Positions 33,809-45,874 of a stretch of DNA of 64,000 nt are shown one piece after another; positions within the stretch are counted from its first letter, which is position 1, and each line of letters opens with the position of its first letter. Origin of the DNA: Gordionus sp. m RMFG-2023 (taxonomy: Eukaryota; Nematomorpha; Gordioida; Chordodea; Parachordodidae); contig NC_088775.1 in assembly GCF_954871325.1 (NCBI RefSeq), positions 52,801,561 to 52,865,560 on the forward strand. Reading direction: 5' to 3'. The notes under the pieces are model-generated. The model saw only the letters and a program-made list of their open reading frames with translations. It was not told where the DNA came from and searched no databases. A program made the position numbers and the translations under genes.

Positions 33809-35347
33809 TAGAGAACTGCAAAGTAATTTTTTCGCAACCCGAGCCCGACCCGAGCCCGAGCACACATTTTTTAATCCAACCCGACCCGACCCGAGCCCGA
33901 CCCGAATAAAATTTTGCAATTTAAGTTTTAATATTATAATAACCAAAAAAAAAATTTATGTGTATTTATTCAGTTCAGCCACCTTAAATAAAAGTTTATT
34001 TGACGGCCATAATCTATTCAAGATATATATTAAGTTGCATTTTTAAAATTTGTAAAAAATATTATAAAACGATTAATATACAAGCGAATTTAAAAATTAT
34101 AACGATTATATAATAAGCATCATTTATGCGAATATAGATATGATGTAAAAGTTAATAAATATATAAAAAATATAATGAACATATTATATTTTATATTGAC
34201 CTCATCAATATCATTATCAAAATTATCACAAAGTGAATAATTATGATATATAAATAAAGAGGCGTCCAGTTTATCTGGCTTTAAACGAGTCCTTCTCTCC
34301 TCAAAGGCTCTACCAGCAGCTGAAAACGCCCTTTCACTGCTAGCCGACGAAGCAGGGATAGCCAGGAATTTAAGAGCTAAAATACTTAAATTTGGAAACT
34401 CATAATTGTTTGTTTTCCACCATTTTAAAATATTATCGTCATCAACACATAATTTCGGATCTAGATATTTTTTTAGCTCGTCAACTTCGGCGCTAGCATC
34501 AGAATACGCATTGTCAGCCTCCCATAGAGAGAAGTCCAAAAAGGTATTTACCACCTCTGTAGTTTCTTAAGAAAAAAATATTCAATAATAATATTAAGAT
34601 ATATATTTACATTATTATTTTTTAATAATTTTACATATTTGATGATTAATATTTTTTTTGATATATGATATTTTTTTATAAAATTTATGTAATTATCATT
34701 ATTCAACATTGATTTAATAAAATTTGAATTTTTTGAATTTTATTTAGTGATAATAAAATAATTAAAGGAAGTACTGAAAAAGAAAATTTTATTTCAGTAA
34801 TTTTAGGAAAATTTGTCTAACTTTTTTTTGGAAGTAAATATTAATCTAAGATTTTGTATTTATTATCTCCAATATTTTTTAAATATATACTCAAAATTTT
34901 AGATCTCAATTTTTAATATGTTTTGAGATATATCTAATCAAAATTTGGGGTAAAATAGACCCCACCTTTGTAGTTAAGGGAGTTTTTTCTACCTTTGTAG
35001 TGAAGGGTTAAAACAAATGTTAAAAAAGACAATGTATAGGCTAGTTAAATAATAAATAAAACTTACATAAAATATGTCTTATCTTGTAATTTACGAGAAA
35101 CACAATTTAGTAATAAAATAGTTTGGTATCCGGTTGTTAGGTTTATAAAATAATAATTAATAATGACATGACATGTTAATATGATTGACATTTTAATCCT
35201 AAAATGTGATAAATATTAAATAATATGATTTTATAATTAATATTATAAATTATACTAACTATTTAAGATATTAATATTATTATATATATTTTCGGGTCGG
35301 GTCGGGCCGGGTCGGGTCGGGCTACGGACAGCCCGTGCAGTTCTCTA
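33809..35347 (-). mobile_element. deleted sister copy of the outer hAT (1.54 kb)
   Basis: Same TAGAGAACTGCA and TGCAGTTCTCTA ends, flanked by GCTCAAGG (33801-33808 and 35348-35355). It matches 28168-28532, 31110-31590 and 32750-33558 of the other copy closely. It lacks the inner hAT (pre-insertion state) and has a further internal deletion of about 1.15 kb that removed the catalytic part of the transposase; the junction has a few bases of microhomology around AATTTTA. The right subterminal GGGTCGG array is also shorter. Confidence 0.95.
34120..34554 (-). pseudogene. hAT C-terminal dimerisation domain, uninterrupted frame
   Basis: This 144-codon open frame starts within MVNTFLDFSLWEADNAYSD and holds ILKWWKTNNYEFPNLS, then ALKFLAIPASSASSERAFS, AAGRAFEERRTRLKPDKLDA and SLFIYHNYSL. 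These are the conserved parts of the hAT dimerisation domain. No catalytic Asp region is encoded. Whether the ATG is used is unknown; in the parent it is an internal exon. An expressed fragment of this kind could in principle interfere with full-length transposase by dimerisation (inference). Confidence 0.8.
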
Positions 35348-35415
35348 GCTCAAGGCACAAAGAAATAAGAAAAATGTTTGAATAATATATATAGTAACTT
35401 TGATATGGATGATAA

Positions 35416-35662
35416 GAAAAATGTAAGAGTATAAAAAAGGGACTAAATGCCAAGAAAAAAAATTCGGAAGCGGTGCATAACGTCGAACTTTTATTATATA
35501 ATAAATTCAAAGGAAATATAGATTTCGTGAAAAAAAATTGACATTGAAAAATATCTTATAAAAGAATTAAAATATGATAAAGTCATTTTATTAGAAGATA
35601 ATGATGAATATAACAAAAGAGTAAAGTTAATTGAATGGCATCAAGAATTTTCAAATAACTAA
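35416..35662 (+). pseudogene. unidentified coding-like stretch, two overlapping frames
   Basis: Frame one (35416-35538) encodes KKGLNAKKKNSEAVHNVELL and FKGNIDFVKKN before a stop. Frame two (35531-35662) encodes DIEKYLIKELKYDKVILLED and RVKLIEWHQEFSNN then TAA. The switch falls exactly in an eight-A run at 35530-35537, and both sides look equally protein-like, so this may be one host exon with a one-base difference in the run or a sequencing error there. I do not recognise the protein. The charged, non-repetitive composition is unlike the AT-driven frames nearby. Confidence 0.45.
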
Positions 35663-37040
35663 TTATGTAATAATGTTATTTAAATTTTATATAACATTTA
35701 TGCTTGAATCAAACTAATGTATTTTTTAAAAAATGATATAAAATTTATACATTTTAATCACGGGCTCAAGAATATTTTAAAATAATTATATTACATATAT
35801 GTAATATAATTATTTTTGTTTATAATATTTTTTATAATTAGGGAGCATCGTTAGACTTTTTAAAAACTAAAAGACATATCTGTAACAAAATAATTACGAG
35901 AGAGAATATTTTTCAGCATTTTTTATGTACCTAAACATAATTCAAACAATATTTTATATCGAAATCTTGCGACTTATATAGCCCAATACTGAAATTATTA
36001 TATTTATTTTTAAAAAAAAGAATTTTACATTTGGTCCAAAGCCTGGTATTAGCTGGTGGGAATTCTGAATTTCACAATTATAAAATACGTTTAGAGTTTT
36101 ATCTGTATGATTTTACCAAAAACAGATTTATAGGTTATGGTTGAGATTATATAGAACCTGGGCAAGTTAAAAAATTGAAGAGCCATAAAAATAATTAAAG
36201 TAAATTTTCAAATAATTTGTAATTAATATTTTTTAAAAACTTTATTTGTTTCTTTTTATTTAGAAAAACAAGCGGGTGACATTTTATCCGTTCGAATGCT
36301 AATTTTCTAATTTTTGGTAAAAACATATATTTCTTATGAAAATAAATAAGAAATATGTTAAATTCTTTCCAAATTTTTTGGTGCAAAAAATGTGATCTAA
36401 AATTTTTATAACTCTAAAACGGGTAATTCGTTTTTTAATAAAATTTTTGTTAATCTGTTTAGAACTTAATATTTAATTAGCATTATTTTTTTTTGAAAAA
36501 TGGGCGAGATGGGTTTCCTTTGTATAGGACTATCGCCAGATACTTGCTTTTTTCAACAATTTCCCCTAATCATAAATTATAATGCAAAATACTAACAATT
36601 ATTAGGGAAGTTTTTTATTAAGAAATGGGTAGTAATATTAATCAAAATGGGAGTATAAATTAAATGGGCAATAGGAAAATTATTTGATAGGTATTTTAAT
36701 TTTTTTAGCAAGTAATTAATTTTCAAGTTTTTGTAATTTGGGTAGTATTTAAATGGGCAGTTTAAAAATATTTCTTAGCTATTTTAAATTTTTGGCCAGT
36801 TATAATTAATTTTTAAGTTTCTTTAATTAAAAAGGAAAAAATTTTTTTTAAGAAAATCCAATAATTACTTTAAAAATAAGAACCTCAGCATTTGGTAAAA
36901 TTTTATATCAATTGATGAATACATGGAATTTGCACAACCGATAAGAAATAAATTTATAAAAATTTAATCAGGTTTATAAAACTATAAAAAAACAAATAAG
37001 ATTAAGGCAAAGGATGCAATTACCCTAATTATTTATGTGT
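35663..37040. other. AT-rich spacer with a fragment of the Foldback-like element
   Basis: 36395-36600 shares blocks with the interior of the two large copies (TATAACTCTAAAACGGGTAA; TCATAAATTATAATGCAAAA), as seen at 18690-18890 and 55770-55920. The remainder shows nothing recognisable. Confidence 0.4.
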
Positions 37041-37058
37041 AATCATGTTGTGGAATAT

Positions 37059-37479
37059 ATCGCCGGGGGCCCACTGGTGTATTATGTATGCTTGGAAACT
37101 GAAGGTCCCAGGTTCAATCCTGGTAAGGAACTAAAGATTTTAGGGTTTTCTTCGATGACGGATGGGTATAGACATATGATATGAGAAATTTTTGAGCTGA
37201 GAAATGACACCCAGTCACACACAGGCTTGGACAGCCGGGTGCTAGGATTTTGTCCAATAAACCAAATAAGACGGCCAGCTAAGCTCGTGGTCAGATGATA
37301 ACGATTTCTTGGCCAGCGCTATGATGATGGTGACATCGGGAGGCTGTTCAGCTAATGGACTTGATAACAATCCGGTGGGAGATGCAAATGGAATCGATCA
37401 GAAATAGAAATATAAATTATATAAAAGTAGATTGCATGAGTAATAACCAGAAAAGGTGAAAGCTAAAAAAGAAAAAATA
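37059..37479 (+). mobile_element. tRNA-derived SINE, full length, 18-bp target duplication
   Basis: The head resembles a tRNA: an A-box-like GGCCCACTGG region (about 37067-37080) and a clear B box GGTTCAATCC at 37111-37120, flanked by CCCA and TGG that can pair as a T stem. A body of about 300 bp follows that is far richer in G+C than its surroundings and belongs to no SINE class I can name. The tail is A-rich (AAAAAAGAAAAAATA). AATCATGTTGTGGAATAT is perfectly duplicated at 37041-37058 and 37480-37497, as expected from LINE-driven target-primed insertion. The perfect duplication indicates a recent event. Confidence 0.9.
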
Positions 37480-37497
37480 AATCATGTTGTGGAATAT

Positions 37498-37974
37498 CGA
37501 ATTTATTTCGATTTGCTCAATGAAACCAAATACAATAAAAACTTCAATTGAATAATCCATTATATGTATTAAATTTATATTTGATATGTTAATTTTTATA
37601 TAATATTACTAAAATATTATAGTATTGAGTCTATAAAAATTATATATTGTAAGAACCTCTAGCTGATTAGATGAGAAGAATAATTTATATAATATATTGA
37701 ATAACTTATAATAAAAAGAGATATTTTATAAAATACTAAACAATTTTCAAATTATGGCTATAAAAAATTTCAAAAGGAAATTGTATACAAAAAAAATGTA
37801 TATGTATATAAATTTTTGTTGAAAAAAAATGGTTGATATATAACGGTGTTGCATGATCAATTAAATTGCTATAATAACAGATTAGTAAAATTTTATAAAG
37901 TCCTTCGATTTTATTTGATTAATTCAATAATATCATGATTACCTTAAATATTTCAAAAAAATAGCTAATTTTAT
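37498..37974. other. AT-rich spacer
   Basis: No gene or repeat recognised. Confidence 0.4.
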
Positions 37975-38548
37975 TGTGAATGATCCATTGTGATAGTGGA
38001 TATAACTATGGGAAACACCAAATCCGAAAGGAACAATAGTTATTTCCTAGGAGCATCCAATTTCAGAATCGTCATTAATATTATTTTAACATTAACATTA
38101 AGTTGTTTTGTCGGTGATAATAAAATCTTTGTCAAATCATCTGCTTCGTTTTCCACTTCGTTTTCCACTTCGATTTTTTTTTGTCTGCGATATCCATTCG
38201 TAATAAAGAATGTTCATTGCCTAATTTATCATTGATGGTACTGTGGTACTCCTTCGTGGAGTTTTGGAATAATGATTGACGTTATTATTATGAGGCGAAT
38301 GTCTCAAAAAGCCTGTTTCTGGCAAGATGTGAAAAGCGGCGACGTAGAGGAATGCAGCCCCACTGAATAACATGGCCATAGCGTAAAGGGATTGGATCTC
38401 TATTTGTCTACATTGACGTCATACATCGTAATCGGTTGGTTGTCATTGCTCCGAAAGGTTGAGTAAACGATAATTCATGAGCATTGGCTTGATAATTAAC
38501 TTGACACGAGTCTGATAATGGGGAATACGTTTTACATGTGATTTTGGC
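37975..38548 (-). pseudogene. SLC39A9: ZIP9-like zinc transporter C-terminal region, broken or error-containing
   Basis: The core (about 38400-38221) encodes YAMAMLFSGAAFLYVAAFHI then LPETG. Human ZIP9 has [21 protein letters not shown] at this point, in a late transmembrane helix, so the match is specific. Upstream another frame has LSFTQPFGAMTTN (about 38470), like the preceding helix (LAAPVMSMVTY). Downstream the signal continues in other frames (NDKLGNEHSLLRMDIADKK; NEADDLTKILLSP; FGVSHSY near the end), the last like the ZIP9 terminus. One frame change coincides with a nine-A run at about 38170-38180. Either this is a decaying gene, or a real gene with short sequencing errors. N-terminal exons were not found; the Ty3 fossils lie on that side. 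ZIP9 moves Zn2+ into the cytosol from Golgi or outside. Confidence 0.6.
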
Positions 38549-39429
38549 AATTTATTTATATAATTATTATTTTATAATAATTAATTTTTTTTTTAAAAAA
38601 AATTATTAAAATACAAGTGAAATACAAACACAAAAAAAGAAAAGAAAATAAAGTATCATATGTGACCAAAAAAAAATACTAATGATATTTATGCTACAAA
38701 AAAAATATTTTATCCACAACTAACCCAGTCATGCGAATTCCCAAGTGAATATTATTCATTCCTTAATATTAATTACAAAATAAATAAGTTAGGGAAAAAA
38801 AATATACAACAGAAGGGCTGGGAGAAAACAAAAAATATTTAACAAAAAATTTTTTTTACCAAATGTTAAAGATTCTCTTTTCAATATACATTATAAGTAC
38901 CATGATAAAAAGTCATTTACTAAATCGATATTGTATATTCTTTCCAACAAATATATACTTTCGTGTCTGGCTACAACATAAAACCAGATAAAAAAAATAA
39001 CAACTGGCAGACACTGCTGATTGAAAAAATAAATTTTTATCAATGTGAATAATCAACATAACACGACCAAAAAAAAAAACTTTTCGACTAACACTGAGAA
39101 AAAAAAAACTTTTTTAATACCCTGAAAAAAAGATAAAAACAACTTTTCTATTCATTTAAAAAAATGACTTATTGTCCCTATCATCTCAAAAAGAAAACCT
39201 TTCCAATATCATTAAAATGGTGAAAAACATTTTAATGAATCCGTCTGAATTGAACTATAAATTGGATCGAAACTGACCATAAAAACTTGTATACATTGAA
39301 CAATATTAAAAAAAATGATCCAATATACGGAACCCTGACCCGATATGAACCGTTTAATTAGTACTTCTTTTAAAAAAAATCGAGTATATCTTCTCATATT
39401 ATTTACCCTTCTTATTTATCTCAATTTTA
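38549..39429. other. A/T-homopolymer-rich spacer
   Basis: Contains many long A runs. The part from about 39200 may belong to the flanking Ty3 fossil, but no long terminal repeat partner was found. Confidence 0.35.
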
Positions 39430-42400
39430 CATGATCGTGATGACGGATCACAGTAACCCTTCACTTAATTTCGAACCCCGGTTTAATAATACCCTACATC
39501 TTTCCCATTTTTTTTCCGATTGTCAAACAATCTGGTCCACACCTTCTGGCCCACTGAAAACTTTACCATTAATTTTACTTCCACTGAGGTAATAATCATC
39601 CTCTTTGGTTTTAAGATTTCTAAAGGACCTTGTGTTCGCCTACCTAAAAATAACTCTACAGGCGTAACCCTTTCTCGATTGCGAGAATTGAGGTAATATA
39701 ATTGAGACATGTAAGCCTCATCTTTATGGGTTCCATCCTTTTTAATCCAATTTTTAACAATGGCTACCATCCTCTCACCTTGTCCATTATAGCTGGGATG
39801 ATATGGTGGAGCAAGAATGTGTTTTGTTTGTGACTCAACACAAAACTGTTTAAAATCCTCAATGACGAAGGCGTGACCCCCATCAGTCACTATCGTGTCG
39901 GGAAAACCGAACCGGGCATATAATTCTCTTAATTTTTTAACAACAATTTTTGTGGTATATCCATGTGCATATTCTATCCACTTAGAATACGAATCTACCA
40001 CTAAAAAATATGTTTTTTTATCAAGATCAAAGAAATCAATATGGATACGTTCCCAAGGTTTCTTTGATTTAGGCCAAATTTGTCCTACTTCTTTACGGGG
40101 CATAGGGGCACAGGCATTACAAGGAACGCATTTCCTGGTAATCCGTTCAATATCATTGCCCATACCAGGCCACCATACATATTCCCGAGCCCAAGATTTT
40201 ATCTTGTCTCAACCTTGATGTCCGCCATGCAATATATTCATAATTTTACTCGTAATTTATAAGGAATTACGACCCTGTTTCCCCTCATAATACAATCATC
40301 AACAATAGACAATTCTTTTTGTATCTTTTTATAGGAATCATATTTGTTTTTCCAAGGTTTTTCTATTGTTAAACTCAATTTTACTTGACCTAGATATTTG
40401 TCGTTCACAGTATTGTTTTCTAATCCTCCCAATTGGTAGAACCCCCCTTTAAAATATAAGACAGAGTACGCACTAAGGCCTTCTCTATATCAATACTTAT
40501 CCTATCACTTATGTCCGGATCTGCGCAGCCAGAACCTAACCTAGACAAAATATCAGGCAAATGATTCTCTTTGCCTCGACGATACTTAACCTCCACGTTA
40601 AAACTTCCCACTAATAATAATCAACGCTGCAACCGGGGAGATAACATTAACTCCCTATTATCATTTCGGAATTAGTGGATTAACGGTTTGTGATCGGTAA
40701 AAATTCCAAATTTTTTATCAATCAAATATTCACGGCATTTTGTCAAACCAAAAATTACGGCCAAGGCCTCCTGTTAAATCACAGAATATCTCGTTTCTAC
40801 ATCCCGAAAAACTCGCGAAAAAAAAGGATAGGTCTTCCACACCATCAATTAAATGTAATAAGGCTCCTCCAACACCTTTGTTAGAGGCATCAACAGCTTA
40901 TATGATTTCTAAATCATTGTTGAAACATACTAAAATTGGTTCTTCCCCAATCTTTCCTTTTAAAATTTCAAACGCTTCTTGTTGTTCCACTTTCCAATCA
41001 AAATGAGCACCCTTTTTTAATAACTCATATAACGGGGCAGCTACCTTCGCAAAATCCTCGATAAAACGATGATAATAATTTACCATACCCAAAAAGGACT
41101 GCACCTCAGCCTTACTATTGGGTTGCTTCAAATTTAATATATTCTTCAAATTTTTTTGTAATGGCTTCACCTCAATCCCATTTATTTGATGGCCTAAATA
41201 TTCTACCTCCGTTACGCCCAAAATGCTTTTCTCCTTACTGGCTCTCAAGCCTTTACCATGAATTCCCTTAAAAACTTCCTCCAAACGTTGGTTATGCTGT
41301 TCAGGCGTCATCCCTGTAATCAGTACGGCATCCATATAATAAAATACCCCATCTAGTCTTTGGAAAACAGAAGCCATGGTACGCTGAAAAATAGGGGCCG
41401 ACACACTCAACCCAAATGGTAATCTACAAAAGGCGAACAACCCTTTAGGAGTCGTTATCGTCAATAATTTACGAGTTTCCTCCCTCAAAGGTAATTGTAG
41501 ATAGGCTGACGAAAAATCAACCTTTGAAAAATATTTTGCTCCTTTTAACTGAGCCAAAATTTCTTCAATTCGAGGCAACGGATATTTAACCTCTGCTACC
41601 CATCGATTTAAGGGTACTCTGAAATCAGCACAGAGCCTCAATTACCATTTGATTTCTTAACCGGTACCAACGGGGTTGCCCATACACTATTCCACTGGAA
41701 CAATGATGCCATCTTTAACCCATTGATCCAACTCTTCGTCAATTTCCTTTTTCCATTCAAAAGGAACTCGTCGACACGCTAGAAAAATAGGTGAAAATCC
41801 CTCCTTTAATTTTGCATCCACTTGATAATCATTAAGACAACCTAATTTGTCTTCGAAAATTATTTTATATTTCTTCATTAAAAGAGATATACCTTCCCGC
41901 ATTTTATGTAATTCATTAATACCAATAGCAACCATTGTGTTTTCATTAATGGTAATATTGTCCTCAACCATTAATTCCGTGGAATTTACATACCTATCAG
42001 AATTAAGGGTTGAATTATCTTGTCTTACGGTGAAATCCTTCCCTTCCATTTCATGAATCTTTTTTCGTGCATTATTAGCAATATTTTTGTTTTTAGTCTC
42101 ATTTAGGGCCGAACCATTATGTATGGCAAAAATATTCCAATAATTATTGAAAGGACCTAACTGAACAATCCAATCCCACCCCATGATGGTTTCCACATCT
42201 TTCTTTACTACCCATAAATCTAGGAAATATTTGGTATCATGGAGAATTACTCCCAACTTAGTTTTTCCCAAAACTATTATTTCAGACCCATCAAATTGTC
42301 TGACACACATAGATTCTTTTTCAAGTTTACCCCCAGGCCAATACTTATAATAATTTCTTCTAGACATTATGGAAATGCTAGCCCCTGTGTCGAACAACAT

Positions 42401-42894
42401 GTCGATGTCCCTCGAATCAACTCTTACGGACAAGGACAAGGTTCGACTAATCTCTCAGTCATTAAAATCTCATATGTTTTAATTGACTGATCAATATTAA
42501 TATTCATATATTTTTTTGCAATATAACTGGGATATTTTTCCCATCTGAAAGTATTAACATCCCTTTTATCGGAATATTTAACAATACCCTTAGGATATTT
42601 CTCCCATTTAATATTATTAGAATATTCATTATTTTTATCATCAGGATAAAAAAAATTTCTGTTAAAACCACGTCTTTTACGTGAATCATATCTCATTTCA
42701 ACATGGTTATTTACTTTATTATTATTTCTACCTCCCGATCTCCTACTTACTATATGATTACACTTGCAATCATATAGTCAATTTTCGATACAATTTATCG
42801 CTACATGTCGCGGTTTGTTACATTTAAAACACAAACGGGATTTAGCACAATTCGATCGTAGAACCTCACATTTATTCGTGTTGGTACCAGAAAT
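39430..42894 (-). mobile_element. Ty3/gypsy fossil 1
   Basis: Minus-strand order is that of Ty3/gypsy: a Gag-type zinc knuckle region next to the gap, aspartic protease, reverse transcriptase, RNase H and integrase. The nearest named group by eye is the K02A2.6-like lineage of animals. It is broken, with perhaps half a dozen interruptions overall. Terminal repeats were not identified; the right side is lost in the assembly gap. Its moderate decay suggests middle age relative to fossil 2. Confidence 0.88.
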
Positions 42895-43094
42895 NNNNNN
42901 NNNNNNNNNNNNNNNNNNNNNNNNNNNNNNNNNNNNNNNNNNNNNNNNNNNNNNNNNNNNNNNNNNNNNNNNNNNNNNNNNNNNNNNNNNNNNNNNNNNN
43001 NNNNNNNNNNNNNNNNNNNNNNNNNNNNNNNNNNNNNNNNNNNNNNNNNNNNNNNNNNNNNNNNNNNNNNNNNNNNNNNNNNNNNNNNNNNNNN
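42895..43094. other. assembly gap, 200 N
   Basis: Exactly 200 undetermined bases, a likely placeholder length. It separates two Ty3 fossils of the same orientation, so the true sequence may be repeat-rich and longer or shorter. Confidence 0.99.
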
Positions 43095-45470
43095 CAAAAA
43101 AAAATATAACTTACTGAAAATCCAAAATCTAAATAACCCGAAACACTATTAAATTGTCACTTTTTATTTTAGACAAAATATAATGATGAAAAAATGGTTT
43201 TACAACTTTTACCATAAAAATTTTAACATCAAAAAATGGTTTTATAAATTTTAATATCGAAAAACTAATGATCAAAAAAAAAAATAGTTTTATCAGTTTT
43301 CATATAAAAAAATCACTTTTTAACAAAAACGATAAAAAAAATATCTCTTTTAAAATGATTGACATTTTAACTATATTAAAAAATAGTACAATTTATGACA
43401 CAAATATCTTTGGAACTTTTTCATTCCAAACAAAAGAGTTCTCACTTCCTTATCGAATCGTATATATTATATTCTGCTTTCAATAGATGCACGATGCAAA
43501 AGCTTTTGGTTTTATTGTCCCATTCCCAAATTCATGCTGCAGTACTGCTTCAAAACCTACATTCGAGGCGTCACGCTCTAAAATCAATAGTAGTTCCAAT
43601 GAGTATGGTACCAAACATTTCGCTGCCATTATCATTTTTTTCCTCTTATATCTTAGTCCAGATCTAAGGACTATTTATACTGTTATCTTGTAAATTTGGT
43701 AGGAACCGTTGCTGGTAATTTACTAACCCAAGAAATGTTCGAAGTTGTCTCTTATCAGTAGGTGTGACTTTGAAAAATAGTAGGCGCTACGGATAGTCCA
43801 AATGGCATCCTAGTGTATTTGAAATGAAGGATATGAGTAGCGATTGTTAAATATTTTTTGGACTTCCCCTGAATTTTTATTTGGAGATAAGCATCCTTAA
43901 TGTGCAACGTTGAATATTTCTGTCCTCTGATTTATGTAAGTAAATCATCCAATGTTGAGATTATATGATGATCCTCCACCAGCGCTCTGTTAATAGTTAC
44001 TTTAAAATCAGTACATATTCTAGGTTCTCCCGTCTTTCATACAATAACGGTTGGCGTTATCCACTTACACCGATTCTTTACTGGGTCTACCTTTATCAAT
44101 ACCCCCCCCCCCCCCATATTCACAACCTCTCATCTCATTACTTGGCAAGACACTCTTTCACCTGGAAACTCTTCGGTTTAACTCTCAGTATCTAATTTCA
44201 CCTTTAAATTGGTGATCAACCCCGGGTTTCCATTAAAAATTTAACTATATTTAACCAGTAAGTTTTCCCACTTATTGGTCAAGTCCTCTTAAATCTTCTA
44301 TATTCTAACAATTCTCGAAATTCTTATCTAAAAACTAAAATCCATGGTAATCCAAACAAAGGCGTATCATTCGAATCTGTTACTAACTTGAAGATATTGT
44401 ATTACTGCCTTGAATCCTAATAATTTTTCACCTTCAACTATCAGCTGTGAATTTCCATATGCTCTAGATGATGTAGGAGATAATTTTGTTTTTCCAGTTT
44501 TTTCCCAGATTTTCTTTCTAATTAAAGACCCTGAGCTCCTGTATCAAAATCCCAAGTAAACCACAAATTATTGATTCTTGCTGTTATCTTGGCCCTTTCA
44601 TCTTTTTTCCTAAAATCTGGTATATCGAATCTGGTGAATTATCATGATGATTATAGTTGTTATACCCCAGTTGATTCGCCTCTCTCATATTATTATCATT
44701 TCTGTTCATACTGCAATTGTTAAAGTTGTTTGCATTTAGTAATGAGTTTACCTCAATGCTTTTGCAACAACGAGCATGACCTTTTATCGCACATTTGTGG
44801 CAAGTCACAAATATGACAGGACATTTATCATTTTCTCCATGTTGAAAATTACATTTTGTGCATTTATTTACTTTAACCTGATAATTCTCATTCTAACCTT
44901 GTTTTCTACTCTTCAGATTTATTGGACCAATTATTAGTTCTATTTATTTCCCCTTATCTTTCTCCTGATCTGCCCTATCAATAATAAATGCCAAGTCTAA
45001 TTTTTGAGTAAATGTAACATTTGATGCGTCTACGTTTTTATCCTAAGAACCGACTCCGAACTTCGTATTCAACTTTTGGAAAATCAATGCTTGCTAAAGA
45101 TTGGTCTCGTAATTTTCCATCAATACATAACTTTTTAAGTCGACTAGAAAATTGCCTTATTTGTTCATTTGACCCTTGTCTGCATCTAGTAAACTTTATT
45201 CCACTATAGAACAATGTATTATTCCTCTTAAATAACTTATTTGTAGCCTCTACAAAATCCTTCTACTTCAATTCTCTCAAACTTTGGGAATATGTATCTC
45301 TCCAAATCACCTAATCTTTCCAGACCATAATAAACCAATAAAACTTTGTTTATCTTCCTACTCTGTTATGAACCTAAAAATCGCCTCTACATGAGCTAAG
45401 TATGACCCCATATCTTCACTTTTGTGAGATTTTTAGTTAATGTCGTATTATCGCGTTACAAAAAAAATGC
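43095..45470 (-). mobile_element. Ty3/gypsy fossil 2
   Basis: A more decayed relative in the same orientation. RNase H, reverse transcriptase and a Gag zinc-knuckle region are recognisable from left to right, i.e. in reverse order on the minus strand. It is broken in many places (a dozen or so). The integrase part, if present, would lie in the gap. It differs clearly in sequence from fossil 1, so the two are separate insertions. Older than fossil 1. Confidence 0.8.
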
Positions 45471-45874
45471 ATTATTCAAATTAGGATTATATTCAAACAA
45501 AAATAATGTTTTATTAAAATTATTAAGTTATTATTTAGATCCCAGTCTATGTAAATGAGATAAAAACGCGTGATAATTGTAGATTTTTCTTACTTTAAGA
45601 GTCTTAACAATTTTTGGATTTATTCACTTATTATTTTTTCGCCTTCATTTACTTAACTTTTTATTTATCGCAGATAATTTTCTTAATTTTTAATCTATTT
45701 ATTTTTTTTATTTTTATTTTTTATTTTTTATTTTTTGTTACTTTTTACTTTTATGTTTATTTATAATTGATTTATTTATATAGTATTTAATAAAGGAATT
45801 AGTATTTAATGTTATTTCTCCTATTTTATTTTTAGGCCCCAAAGTCTCAACTACAACAATGGGCCGAAACCTTT
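45471..45874. other. AT-rich junction between Ty3 fossil 2 and an LTR
   Basis: T-rich, no coding signal. It could be the leader region between the long terminal repeat at 45875 and the Gag region, if that repeat belongs to fossil 2. Confidence 0.35.

Noticed and set aside
37059-37135. Possible tRNA gene
   Set aside because: The B box is present but stems are poor and the sequence continues into a SINE body with a target duplication; it is a SINE head.
42764-43117. Frames running through the gap
   Set aside because: They consist mainly of undetermined bases; only the flanking fossil is real.
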